Shown here in pieces: positions 23,701-29,050 of a stretch of DNA of 64,000 bases (positions are counted from its first letter, which is position 1; every line of letters starts with the position of its first letter). The position numbers and the translations under genes are program-made. Source of the stretch: Chlorobium sp. (lineage in GTDB: Bacteria; Bacteroidota; Chlorobiia; Chlorobiales; Chlorobiaceae); the NCBI GenBank assembly GCA_005862225.1, contig SZXV01000002.1, positions 620,001 through 684,000 on the forward strand. The letters run 5' to 3'. The notes under the pieces were generated by a model. That model saw only the letters and a program-made list of their open reading frames with translations, had not been told where the DNA came from and did no database searches.

Positions 23701-23708
23701 CCTGGTAG
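11799..23708 (+). CDS. giant autotransporter (type Va) with glycine-rich repeat passenger
   Basis: The frame encodes 3,969 residues from ATG 11799, which has ggagaag 7 bases upstream; the GTG at 11787 in the ORF track lies in that ribosome site. The N-terminus has two hydrophobic stretches (about 27-40 and 58-75), the second ending at VFA-AN, a likely signal peptidase site near residue 80. The passenger consists of nearly fifty repeats of 60-90 residues, each carrying G-I-x-A-Q-S-[ILV]-GGGGGNGG, then a VSVGGxGGxGG strand and a V-T-V-x-x-x-G-x-I strand, the pattern of a beta-solenoid. Repeats fade near residue 3300. The last 280-300 residues form an autotransporter beta-barrel ending in an aromatic residue (HISW). 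Several Cys lie in the barrel, which is uncommon. Function is likely adhesion or surface coating. It is followed by a strong terminator and appears to be transcribed alone. Confidence 0.93.
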   Translation: MPSSFSLSLGKLYSCRQSIYRVTKGLPPLIFALLSSVLERCFLQFQKNRVLLKAIFTPTLISSILLIGLFLIVDTKNVFAANTIVNLSGDSSHEYDVEVGAVPGNGSGKSVVASSGNPLDVTIDVNGNYSVTPGAPDGTTLIITEASSGPSGSSGPLVNLTVNTGSYKVTPGALVPNGITAAVQGVSKGSNGGNGGDTYVAGNAGDGGTGANGGSVTVTLNGSASATNGTGLAALSLAGNGGNGGSAYVIAGSSGSGGLGGYGGDATATLSNLNSSVSTVGNNSVGVLAFSQGGNGGSGGGGGGLVYSAGGGSPAGRGGHALVSTDEGTSITTTGDYSYGIEARSLGGGGGSSSGGFGLFYSGGGGGSTGGNGGMAEVSARGLITTSGNYAQGILAQSIGGGGGDAGTSLGLVALGGDGSAGGSGGTVQVGVASTGSVRTSGFGANAIEAQSIGGSGGNGASSGGLVSLGGKGSDTTVGGAVTVSNSGMLTTAGAQAAGILAQSIGGGGGNGGTAAGLFAAGGSGGSGADGGSVIVSNGGNISAGTNGLVSANSPGILAQSIGGGGGNGGGAIAVGPGISAAFGGDGAGGGKGGSVAIKRDNIDQNLATAYHINTYGDQSSAVVAQSIGGGGGNGGFAVSASGGALFSIAIGVAGSGGFGGDGGLVSVGTKGTLSTVGSNSDGILAQSIGGGGGNGGFSVSASVGGLAGVSVAVGGSGGTGGNASDVTVSNLSNIDTYGANSYGIAAQSLGGGGGNGGFTAGGAIGALGVSVGVGGKGGSGGSSGTVTVNSSGSIITWRDNSTGILAQSLGGGGGNGGFSAIGTLSLAGSVSVGVGGSGGIGQIAEDVIVTADGGGQSLFTSDYSLVTFGQNADGILAQSIGGGGGNGGFAGTLALSGSASAGISLGGSGGIGNSAGTVSVTSGNTTFHNNIYTDGDNSNGILAQSIGGGGGNGGFAVSLSGSLQGLGSAAVTLGGNGGSGATGNSVIVNSIGNIKTNGDMSAAIFAQSVGGGGGNGGFSAALSASTGFFGGAVAIGGSGSGGGNGGSVIVNSTGDIQTSGMQSSGILAQSVGGGGGNGGFAGSGALSFGGVSAAVGLGGSGSSGGDGSTVDVTSIGNITTTGDEASAIIAQSVGGGGGNGGSTIGLSLGALAGASVNIGGKGDSGGNAAAVTVHSAGNLSTGIEGAAGNDAYGILAQSIGGGGGNGGFSGNITFGGLAGIGVSVGGSGGSGGKADQVIVTGSGNISTFFDNSSAILAQSLGGGGGNGGFSFSAAGSASFEGIGAAGAVSVGGFGGTAGASSVVTVNNTGTILTQGFNSHGIEAQSLGGGGGNGGLSVSGAFTVGAVGIGVSVGGFGAGGGDAGAVMVNSYSTTGFNSPVYGITTLETDGDQSNGIFAQSLGGGGGNGGFSATIGVALQGAAAGVSVGGFGSGGGNGEVVSVTSYNNILTQGDKSNGILAQSIGGGGGNGGFSIGLSGGSEFGGSVSVGGFGAGGGDASSVTVKNYGTIWTKGADSNGIEAQSLGGGGGNGGFSIAGAFTTGSAALGVSVGGFGAGGGDAGAVEVDSYAKANGGVPVLIASAMLTLETDGDRSNGILAQSIGGGGGNGGFSGAGALSPGGAAIGVSVGGSALGGGGLGNTVTVTSVNNILTLGDKSNGILAQSIGGGGGNGGFSIGLSGGSEFAGALSVGGFGSEGGDASSVTVQNFGTIWTKGNDSNGIEAQSLGGGGGNGGFSIAGAFTTGTAALGLSVGGFGNGGGNASAVKVESYSHALNIAPVAGIFTLETDGDRSNGILAQSIGGGGGNGGFSGGLSASTSGGAFTASVGGFGAGGGNAGIVTVTSYNNILTKGEDSNGILAQSLGGGGGNGGFSIGLSGGTDFAGSLSVGGFATGGGGDGSTVTVNSVGTIKTGGDRSNGIEAQSIGGRGGNGGFSLAGSFALGNAGLSATIGGAGSDGGLGGDVTVNSTNIITDAIATIETTGQSANGIEAQSIGGGGGNGGFSGAFTATADAKASLSLSVGGFGAAGNSAGAVNLTSVDNILTHADGSNGILAQSVGGGGGNGGFSFAGTLSVPEGNSLSLSASLGGFGGSAGDAGTVMVASTGRISTLGNHADGVVAQSLGGGGGNGGLSVAGTFNFASANNVPSITASVGGFGGSGGAGHDVSVTRIGDTVTISDESVGILAQSIGGGGGNGGLSVAGSIGGPDSKQISASVGGFGGAGSEAGIVTVNNTGNIKTGSSSVQNQQIAELGTVFDKVTVITGRNSDGILAQSIGGGGGNGGFSFSGAVAPTGENTNVNVGLTVGGFGGDGGTGDNVNVTNHGLIQTIGPAANGIEAQSIGGGGGNGGSALTGLLAGGDAQAGKAVNVAVSVGGMGGDGNIAGDVLVEQYGGILTEGAGSNGILAQSIGGGGGNGGGANSLSLQLGTSCTFSLFGLVTKVISSVKAPKNPSVNVQVDIGGWGGTGNDAGNVTVTNHDFITTTGNASAGIMAQSIGGGGGNGGQAIVGLNGMFPGAEYVDYAITAVTLPISTTGLLQGLGRFTLGGFGGASGDGFAVNVTNNGLIQTSGSDAYGIFAQSIGGGGGIGGNASSGITGLLSIGGGGGASGDGGAVTVINKPSLTATANITTTGYGSTAIFAQSVGGGGGNGGSAGGLISLGGGPRSWIPGEVTASAGNGGTVSVSNDATLHTTGGNADGIEAQSIGGGGGNGGSSGLSGIAVGGKGGASGDGGDVTVTNSATAKIVTEGAASDGIFAQSVGGGGGNGGGTGLGVVTIGGNASGGGNGGRVTINSYGTDALSIKTTGDDAVGLFGQSIGGGGGNGGATFISAVGVGGKGGSSGNGGEVDITNTAWISTSGKGSDAIRAQSIGGGGGSAGGVSDSGLNGIGLIVSVGGSGSGGGTGGQVSVDNANKLHTVGDAANGIFAQSIGGGGGIGGGAIGAVVVGGNDGQQGDGGDVTVMNREYGIIWTQGSMANGIFAQSVGGGGGVGGGNSATDLLGFKTIIGGNGSGGGNGGAVTVDNYSRIETDGFASQVILAQSVGGGGGNGGVAGGAGAQFSAQSLDVAVGGNGGSGGNGGAVIVNNYQSGTLVTNGANSTAIFAQSVGGGGGNGGGALTGSGGTSTASVILGGDGGGGGNGGNVTVVNNGHIEINANNSIGIMAQSVGGGGGTAGSALGVAVVPVSIGGQNGVLGTGGDVSVTNTGSIIINGDNSVGIFAQSVGGGGGLVQPGGGASSLALLNGGNGIGGTVTINNTAGSITVTGANSVALYSQSVGGGGGAVGLASDPPGQIGAFLFSGSSGGLGAADDTIINQTGDLIAHGVNSIALMAQSDAPGGTGNIIVNILNAGSTPSNIEGGSDQGAGVYILNGADNWLNNHGIITTVLGVDGFAVRANSGNDNIDNFGRVIGSVDLSVGRGTDVNSFHNEEHAVFDSGVTVYLGAGNLLTNDGLLRPGGCQNVLTTNLTGDFLQTSNGTYGVDLDLRNQIADRLNITGTGNVSGAITLNLIEPEIYAGYALPGQHNNVLISATGGVSDNGITFLAPNTVVAHYSLLYPNLTDIDLNYVIDYSPSGLTQNQHSVGNAINQIQLAQISPAFRPVASALFFQPDTPTLARIYDSLSGEGTLQFQRVGFLANDMFFKAIAHRTEYWLSKDTYDSSGHSYFDPSRANGMPRGSNRNWRVWMNQYHESGCFDGDPVIGSANFNDRGDGFAFGLDKQISCNTLIGVAAGHSRFSFNVPDREMSGNVDALHIAGYGAILQNNYYVTASLGYDHFNNDEKRHAFIPGVSMDFPCGNQMNISGFDEYLSGVFQSSSFSADVEAGYKIQLNTVDVTPFVGLKFGSMSMDSFTETKMWDGMSQIGLSYDHRIINSLPLRLGMQLKTKTELSSDALLSVAVSAAWKHEFEPERSIKSSFITAPGFDFVIQGSQSAVDSMLSGIGLNLTIKKSCALFVNFQCDTFGVGQSYAGMAGLHISW
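12361..21790 (+). repeat. tandem GGGGGNGG-type coding repeats in the autotransporter passenger
   Basis: I count about 46-48 copies of AQS[ILV]GGxGG or close variants, spaced mostly 180-270 bases. The core Q-S-x-G-G-G-G-G-N-G-G is highly conserved, the linking strands vary, and the third residue before AQS alternates between L, E, F and others. In the middle, copies end GGF or GGL; near the C-terminal side copies end GGS, GGG or are broken. The third codon positions vary among copies (ggc, ggt, gga), so the core is kept by protein selection and is not a fresh DNA amplification. Confidence 0.92.
16131..17906 (+). repeat. higher-order tandem repeat of about 600 bases (three units)
   Basis: Three successive units begin with N-N-I-L-T at 16131, 16734 and 17325, giving lengths of 603, 591 and about 582 bases, all multiples of three. 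Each holds three basic repeats in fixed order: one with GGFSIGLSGG, one with GIEAQS...GGFS(I/L)AG, and one with GGFSG. The first two units are close copies (TIWTKG, GAFTTG and TLETDGDRSNGILAQS occur in both); the third has diverged. This shows that triplets of repeats were duplicated together. Confidence 0.88.
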
Positions 23709-23728
23709 GAAGAGCGGGTAGTAAACAT

Positions 23729-23764
23729 AAAAGCCTCTGTATCAGGTGGATACAGAGGCTTTTT
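23729..23764 (+). terminator. intrinsic terminator after the autotransporter
   Basis: A perfect 15-bp stem, beginning aaaagcctctgtatc, with a 5-base loop (aggtg), followed by T residues on the plus strand and an A run at the other side. It therefore works in both directions, ending the autotransporter transcript and that of the converging short LuxR-type gene. Confidence 0.9.
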
Positions 23765-23792
23765 ATGAGTTGAATGTAAAAAGCCTTACAGC

Positions 23793-24296
23793 TCAGGATG
23801 CTACTGCGAGTTCTGAAAGGTAGGTCTTTATTGACTGGTGTTTTCCAAGGCCAAGCTTTTTATGCATTCTGTAGCGAATACTCTCCATTCCTCTTGTCGA
23901 AATGCCCACAGAACGACCAATCTCTTTTGTGTCGTAATTCAGCTTGACAAGAAGGCTTATCCTGAGTTCGCGCTGGTTAAGATTTGCATGTTTCTTCTGT
24001 AATTTCGACAAAAAGACTGAATCAGATTCCGTTAATTCGATATTCAGGCGTTTTTCGATAGTCTCAGTTTCAATCAGGCTCAAACATGAATCAGTCATCA
24101 TTCTTTTGACGCCGCTATCAATATCCAGCGAGTGTATCTGGTCAAGAAGATTACGTAAAGAATTTGTTTTTTCAGCTATAGCTGTTGAAACTCTTGTCAG
24201 TTCCAAATCCTGATTTGCAATTCTCATTCTTAGCTCACCGATCTCTTTTTCATAATCGGGAATAGATTTTTTGTTCTGTTCTGCTTGTGCGTTCAT
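23793..24296 (-). CDS. short LuxR-type regulator (coiled coil plus HTH), truncated paralogue
   Basis: A 167-residue protein with a coiled-coil region (about 15-50) and a C-terminal LuxR/GerE-type helix-turn-helix (LNQRELRISLLVKLNYDTKEIGRSVGISTRGMESIRYRMHKKLGL). It aligns from its second residue (NAQAEQNKKS) to residue about 243 of the 408-residue regulator at 25720-26946 (NAQAEVNKKS) and onwards to the end. It therefore has the DNA-binding half but lacks the roughly 240-residue N-terminal part. Over about 45 bases near the 3' end the two genes are nearly identical. The start lacks a clear ribosome site. It converges on the autotransporter, which suggests but does not prove a regulatory link. 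Confidence 0.85.
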   Translation of the reverse strand: MNAQAEQNKKSIPDYEKEIGELRMRIANQDLELTRVSTAIAEKTNSLRNLLDQIHSLDIDSGVKRMMTDSCLSLIETETIEKRLNIELTESDSVFLSKLQKKHANLNQRELRISLLVKLNYDTKEIGRSVGISTRGMESIRYRMHKKLGLGKHQSIKTYLSELAVAS

Positions 24297-24798
24297 TGTA
24301 TTTAATCATCAGGGTTATTCTGTTTATGACATCATCTTTACGCTATTAATACGTTTTCCCGGTAAGTTCTTATAACAGCTTAAAGACATACCGGTTTTTT
24401 GGTGGCATCAAACTTTATTTTAGTGCACTGGAGAGCGATTTTACATCCGTTCATTACTATTCTTGACGTGTTCACAAAAGTAATATTTGTTTTTTTTTAA
24501 AGAAATGCAAAAAATATTCGTATTTCTATAAAAAATACTTTTAGTGTCATACTCTTCTGAAGTATAAAATACGTGTATTTTTTGGATATAATAGATACTT
24601 GATACTGTTTCTGATAGATTACGTTATTCGATTCAGCTACATTGTCAATGTTTGCTTATCAGGTTATTGATAGATTTTGGTAACTGTAAGTGACTTGATC
24701 ATAATTTATCTGGATTTCAAAATTATTTTTGCCTTGTCTCTTCATTTTCACTTATTCACAAAATTGATAAGCGGCATTTTCTTTATTTAGTTTACACA
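24297..24798. other. AT-rich divergent intergenic region with inverted repeats
   Basis: About 500 bases between the short LuxR-type gene and the lipid-kinase gene, which diverge. It is very A/T-rich. A cluster between 24509 and 24605 contains several ATAC/GTAT inverted motifs and a TATAAT at 24587-24592. I found no trace of the missing N-terminal regulator domain on the minus strand, and no small gene or RNA I can name. Confidence 0.55.
24566..24581. promoter_or_regulatory. candidate operator: AAAATAC-GT-GTATTTT inverted repeat
   Basis: Perfect 7-bp arms with a 2-base spacer lie 5 bases upstream of a TATAAT hexamer. A related, weaker element (AAATA-TTCG-TATTT) is at 24512-24525, and an interrupted ATAC...GTAT pair is at about 24549-24565. 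Dyad sites of this size suit a dimeric helix-turn-helix regulator, possibly one of the flanking LuxR-type proteins. In such AT-rich DNA, chance dyads are common, so this is a lead only. Confidence 0.35.
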
Positions 24799-25704
24799 AT
24801 GGTAAAAAATTTTTTCCGTTACATTTTTATTTTTAATCCCGCAGCAGACAAAGGGCGTGCTTTTCGCAAGTCGCAGTGGCTTCATGAACTGGTGTCTGGC
24901 AGAAAAGACTCTTTGGTGATAACAACAACTTATGCTGGTCATGCGGGTGATATTGCGCGTTGTGAGGCAAGAGAAAATATCTGTCTGATCGCTTGTGGTG
25001 GAGATGGGACGATTCATGATATAGTTAATGCTGTTGCTGGTGCCGGTATTACAATAGGGGTTTTACCGATAGGATCGGCCAATGATTTTATCAAAACGCT
25101 GTATCCTGATAAAATCGACTCCTTTGATATCACTCACTTTTATAATGCATCATGCAAAAATGTTGATCTTGGAAGTGTTTTTTATGGTAAAGCCGAGCAC
25201 CGTTATTTTGTCAATTCACTGGGGATCGGTTTGACCGGAAGTATTGCAAAGAGCGTTCAACAGACGACGTGGCTCAAAGGCGAATCTGGATACATATATG
25301 CTCTTTTGCGAGTCCTGTTTGATTATGTGCCATTGGCAATGACCATAAAGATTACTCTTGAAAATTCAATCATGGAGCTTCATGAACCTGTTTTTGCATT
25401 TTCAGTGTTGAATGGAAAAATTGAGGGCGGAAAATTCAGGATAGCTCCACATGCGGAATTATCGGATGGTTTCCTGGATGTCTGTATTCTCAAAGCAGTA
25501 CCTAAACATGAATTTTTTCGTTATGTTTTGAAATATCTGCGAGGGATACATATCACCGACCCACAGGTTATTTACTGCAAGGCAACGGCTGTTGAAGTGA
25601 TTCTTGAGAAGCCCCATGTTATGCACATGGATGGAGAGGTTTATGACAACATTTGTGGCAGGATTACGATTTCAGTCGTTTCAAATGGGCTTTCTGTGAT
25701 ATAG
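24799..25704 (+). CDS. diacylglycerol kinase family lipid kinase (YegS/BmrU type)
   Basis: A 301-residue soluble lipid kinase of the DAGK catalytic family, expected to phosphorylate diacylglycerol or a related lipid with ATP. It shows the N-terminal FIFNPAADKGRA strand-loop, the nucleotide-binding GGDGT motif (about residues 67-71), GVLPIGSANDF, and in the second domain NGKIEGGKFRIAPHAELSDGFLDV and HMDGE. Length and motif order are normal. It sits between the two paralogous LuxR-type genes, which are on the other strand, and converges with the longer one, their stops lying 15 bases apart. The lipid substrate cannot be read from the sequence. Confidence 0.9.
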   Translation: MVKNFFRYIFIFNPAADKGRAFRKSQWLHELVSGRKDSLVITTTYAGHAGDIARCEARENICLIACGGDGTIHDIVNAVAGAGITIGVLPIGSANDFIKTLYPDKIDSFDITHFYNASCKNVDLGSVFYGKAEHRYFVNSLGIGLTGSIAKSVQQTTWLKGESGYIYALLRVLFDYVPLAMTIKITLENSIMELHEPVFAFSVLNGKIEGGKFRIAPHAELSDGFLDVCILKAVPKHEFFRYVLKYLRGIHITDPQVIYCKATAVEVILEKPHVMHMDGEVYDNICGRITISVVSNGLSVI

Positions 25705-25719
25705 ATCACTCTTTCTGTT

Positions 25720-26946
25720 TTAACCGGCGAGTTCTGACAGATAGCTTTTTATCGACTGATGTTTTCCAAGGCCAAGTTTTTTATGCATTCTGTAGCGGAT
25801 GCTTTCCATGCCTCTGGTTGATAAGCCGATGGAGCGGGCTATATCTGCGGTGTCGTAATTCAGCTTTACAAGCAAGCTTATTTTCAGTTCACGTTGATTA
25901 AGGTGAGGAAATTTTGTCTGAAGTTTTGATAGAAAAAGTAAATCAGACTCAGTCATTTCAATGTCGGGCTGTTTTTCGAGCACTTTATTTTCTATAAGAC
26001 TCCGGCAGGAGTTGGCCATCTCTTGTTTAAGGTTGGGATCTATGTCAAGGGACTCTATCTTTTCAAGAAGATGACGGAAGCCATTCTTGCTGTCAGCTAT
26101 AGCTTTCGATATTTTGGCAAGTTCCATATTCTGTGTCTCGATTTTCCTTGTAAGATTGGTTATTTCGTTTTGCATATCGCGAGTTGACTTTTTGTTCACT
26201 TCCGCTTGTGCATTTGTCTTGATAACCATCTGGATGATTCGACTTTCAAAGTTTTGTTGAAGTAAATGTATTTCACTTTTCTTTTTTATCTCTTTTGCAA
26301 TGAGGTCTGAGCGCAGAGAGTCTATAGCCATGAAAAATGGATAATACGGGTTGCCCGGTGGCGGTGTTGTAATTTGTTCGTCAAGCATATTAAGCCATGA
26401 GATCCTTGCAATAGCCTCAAGAAACCGTTTTTTTATTGCAGGTTCGGGGTGGTTGTTCTCGGATCCGCAGTTCCCTGTTGCAAGTGTCCCCGCTTTAAAC
26501 GCAATCACTTTTTCAATGGAATCTTTATAAGTATCAGCCAGAATAACACAAACTTTTTCTGGAGCGACCGCCGCAAAAGTTTCTACAATGATACGCATGG
26601 ATTCGGGGATATTGTAAAAGCCTATGACCCCGAGCATCGGACTCCAGTTAAAAAAAAGATCGGTTATTGCCAGTTTGTAGTTAAAGGAGATGCTGGAGAT
26701 GTGAGCAAGATCAAACAGAATGTGAAACTGTTTGTTTATAAGATCAGATTCAGAGAGCACAACCTGCAACAGGTCAACGTCCATAAAGTCAAGAATAATA
26801 TCATGCTTTTCCTCAACCTCAACCCAGGTGTGAACGATATTATCATCAATGACGCTCATCCATTTGCTATACCCGGCACCAGGGTGATGACTTTTCCAGT
26901 GGTTTTTTTTTGTTGTTGCAAGTATTGGCCTTATTGGGCTTTCCAT
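25720..26946 (-). CDS. LuxR-type regulator with N-terminal sensor-like domain
   Basis: A 408-residue regulator. Residues about 1-165 form an alpha/beta domain (DNIVHTWVEVEEKHDI, DLAHISSISFNYKLAITDLFF, MLGVIGFYNIPESMRIIVETF) resembling the STAS-like input domains in some Bacteroidota and Chlorobiota regulators; I cannot name it with certainty. Residues about 240-300 are coiled coil, and about 340-405 a LuxR/GerE-type helix-turn-helix (LNQRELKISLLVKLNYDTADIARSIG). No receiver-domain phosphorylation motif is seen. Its C-terminal 165 residues are paralogous to the short gene at 23793. The start codon has no clear ribosome site. Targets are unknown. Confidence 0.8.
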   Translation of the reverse strand: MESPIRPILATTKKNHWKSHHPGAGYSKWMSVIDDNIVHTWVEVEEKHDIILDFMDVDLLQVVLSESDLINKQFHILFDLAHISSISFNYKLAITDLFFNWSPMLGVIGFYNIPESMRIIVETFAAVAPEKVCVILADTYKDSIEKVIAFKAGTLATGNCGSENNHPEPAIKKRFLEAIARISWLNMLDEQITTPPPGNPYYPFFMAIDSLRSDLIAKEIKKKSEIHLLQQNFESRIIQMVIKTNAQAEVNKKSTRDMQNEITNLTRKIETQNMELAKISKAIADSKNGFRHLLEKIESLDIDPNLKQEMANSCRSLIENKVLEKQPDIEMTESDLLFLSKLQTKFPHLNQRELKISLLVKLNYDTADIARSIGLSTRGMESIRYRMHKKLGLGKHQSIKSYLSELAG

Positions 26947-27197
26947 TGTCTTTTTTGTGGAGGGTTAAGCAATACTTATTGTTTCCTGATGTGTTATTGA
27001 ATAGTAATTACAGGAGTTAACCTGAATATAGTCAACAGTATTTACTTTATTAAAGGAAATAAAAACCAATTAATATCGCTTTTTTACAATAAAGCATTAG
27101 CCAGTCATATTCCCTCCTTTTTTTATATTCATTTATATCCGATTGATTATCATGATAGTCGGCACAGTTGGCCATTAACACAAAGGGTGTCTTGATT

Positions 27198-28451
27198 ATG
27201 CAGGTTGTTGTTTTTGAAGATAGCAGAGTTTTGGCGCTGAAGCCTCTTGTTAATCTTAAGCCGGTTTATGGCCTTTACACTGGTTTTCGTTCTCTTCAGG
27301 AAAAGTTTGAGCAGTCGACAAAAGGGTGTGTGAAGTTTACCTGGCATCTTCGTCGTTATCTTGCATCTTTTTATGCTGAACAGCATCCGGAATGTCTGGT
27401 TAACCAGCTTGAGCAGAGGGATGTGCTGCTGGTCAATGGTCGAATAGTTTGTGATGAGGCAGCAGCAAGAGTGATCATTGAAGGTGCCTTTGATGCAGGA
27501 AAAGCTTATATGCAGGGTGATAATCTTCTGTTTGCAAGAGTTGACAGTTCACTTCTTCTTATGGCAGAAGGGAGCATCATGCCTGATCTTATCGATACAT
27601 CCCGCCTGGCTTCGGAGCTTGTTACCGAATCGGTAACTGGTTTCAGGGTTATCGATAATCTCTGGGATGTGAGCGCTTTTCATGCAGATGAACTTGTGCG
27701 GGATGCTGAAACGCTTGAACTTGGTCGTATTGAAGGCGACATTCATCCTTCAGTTGCCATTGTCAATCGTTCAAATATTTATGTGGGTGTTGGAGCTGTT
27801 GTTCGTGCTGGTGCCGTGCTTGATGCTGATGATGGATTTGTTGCCGTTGGCTCCGGTGCCATTGTTGAACCGCAGGCAGTGTTGATGCAGAACGTTTTTC
27901 TTGCTCCGTGGTCAGTGGCAAAAATCGGTGCAAAGTTGTACAGCAATGTTGCTGTCGGGATGGCATCCAAAGTTGGTGGTGAAGTTGAGGATTCTCTGCT
28001 CGAACCGTTTGCCAATAAACAGCATGACGGTTTTCTTGGTCACTCTTATATTTCTTCATGGTGTAACCTTGGCGCGGGAACCAATACGAGCGATCTCAAG
28101 AATAACTATGGTCATATAACGTTGCAGAGTAATGGGCACTTGTATAAAACGGGGCTTCAGTTTCTTGGACTATTGATGGGTGATCACAGTAAGAGTTCCA
28201 TCAATTCAATGTTCAATACCGGTACCGTTGTCGGAACAGGAGCAAATATTTTCGGTGATGGATTTCCTCCGAAAGCGGTGCCCTCTTTTTCCTGGGGCGG
28301 GAGCTCTGGTTTCGAGCATTATGATGTGGAAAAAGCGGTTGAAACCGCAAAAAAGGTTATGGAGCGTCGCAAGGTGATGATGAGCAGCGCCTACGAGTCA
28401 ATGTTCCGTTTTATTGCTGAAACGGAAGGTTTAAAACGTTCATTTGAATAA
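27198..28451 (+). CDS. GlmU-like bifunctional sugar-phosphate acetyl/uridylyltransferase, alternative Bacteroidota/Chlorobiota type
   Basis: Likely makes UDP-N-acetylglucosamine for peptidoglycan and lipopolysaccharide. The C-terminal half (about residues 175-385) is a left-handed beta-helix of hexapeptide repeats (VAIVNRSNIYVGVGAVVRAGAV, GAGTNTSDLKNNYGHI), as in GlmU acetyltransferase domains. The N-terminal half lacks the classic LAAGxGTRM nucleotidyltransferase loop, as in the alternative GlmU family (TIGR03991) of this superphylum. The track frame starts on TTG 27168; ATG 27198 is preferred because aaaggg lies 11-14 bases upstream and MQVVVFEDS is a normal start, giving 417 residues. trpG follows after 17 bases. 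Confidence 0.82.
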   Translation: MQVVVFEDSRVLALKPLVNLKPVYGLYTGFRSLQEKFEQSTKGCVKFTWHLRRYLASFYAEQHPECLVNQLEQRDVLLVNGRIVCDEAAARVIIEGAFDAGKAYMQGDNLLFARVDSSLLLMAEGSIMPDLIDTSRLASELVTESVTGFRVIDNLWDVSAFHADELVRDAETLELGRIEGDIHPSVAIVNRSNIYVGVGAVVRAGAVLDADDGFVAVGSGAIVEPQAVLMQNVFLAPWSVAKIGAKLYSNVAVGMASKVGGEVEDSLLEPFANKQHDGFLGHSYISSWCNLGAGTNTSDLKNNYGHITLQSNGHLYKTGLQFLGLLMGDHSKSSINSMFNTGTVVGTGANIFGDGFPPKAVPSFSWGGSSGFEHYDVEKAVETAKKVMERRKVMMSSAYESMFRFIAETEGLKRSFE

Positions 28452-28468
28452 AATTAAAGTACGGTTAC

Positions 28469-29032
28469 ATGATTTTTGTTGTAGATAATTATGATTCTTT
28501 TACCTATAACCTGGTGCAGTATATAGGAGAGTTCGGCGAAGCGGTTGAGGTGTATCGTAATGATGAGCTTTCAGTGAAGGAAATTGTCGCGAAAGCTCCT
28601 GCGAAGATTGTTATCTCTCCAGGTCCGGGGACTCCTGATGATGCCGGGGTATCGGTTCAACTGATCCATGCCGTCATGGGTAAAATTCCGGTACTTGGTG
28701 TTTGTCTGGGGCACCAGTCTATTGGTGTGGCTCTTGGCGGAAAAGTTATCAGGGCAGACTGCATCATGCATGGAAAAACATCACAGGTTTTTCATGATAA
28801 CTGCGGAATTTTCAGAGGTGTTGATAATCCATTTGTTGCAACAAGGTATCACTCTCTGGTCGTGGAGCGGTCAACACTACCCGATACTCTTGATATTCGA
28901 GCCTGGACTGAAGATGGGGTTATTATGGGGATGGATTCGGAGCAGCTCAAATTGTACGGTGTTCAGTTTCATCCTGAATCCATCATGACTGTTGAAGGGA
29001 AAAAAATTATCAGAAATTTTCTTGCATTGTAA
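28469..29032 (+). CDS. trpG: anthranilate/aminodeoxychorismate synthase glutamine amidotransferase
   Basis: Class I glutamine amidotransferase subunit that feeds ammonia to the TrpE or PabB synthase for tryptophan or folate. It starts with the typical FVVDNYDSFTYNLVQY and has SPGPGTPDDAG, the nucleophile in GVCLGHQSIG (Cys about 80), and the His-Glu pair in QFHPESIMT (about 169). The length of 187 residues is standard. The sequence cannot separate TrpG from PabA, and in many bacteria one protein serves both; the partner subunit is not in the window. It lies between the glmU-like and LOG genes on the same strand. Confidence 0.92.
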   Translation: MIFVVDNYDSFTYNLVQYIGEFGEAVEVYRNDELSVKEIVAKAPAKIVISPGPGTPDDAGVSVQLIHAVMGKIPVLGVCLGHQSIGVALGGKVIRADCIMHGKTSQVFHDNCGIFRGVDNPFVATRYHSLVVERSTLPDTLDIRAWTEDGVIMGMDSEQLKLYGVQFHPESIMTVEGKKIIRNFLAL

Positions 29033-29050
29033 GCATCTGGTTATGGATTT

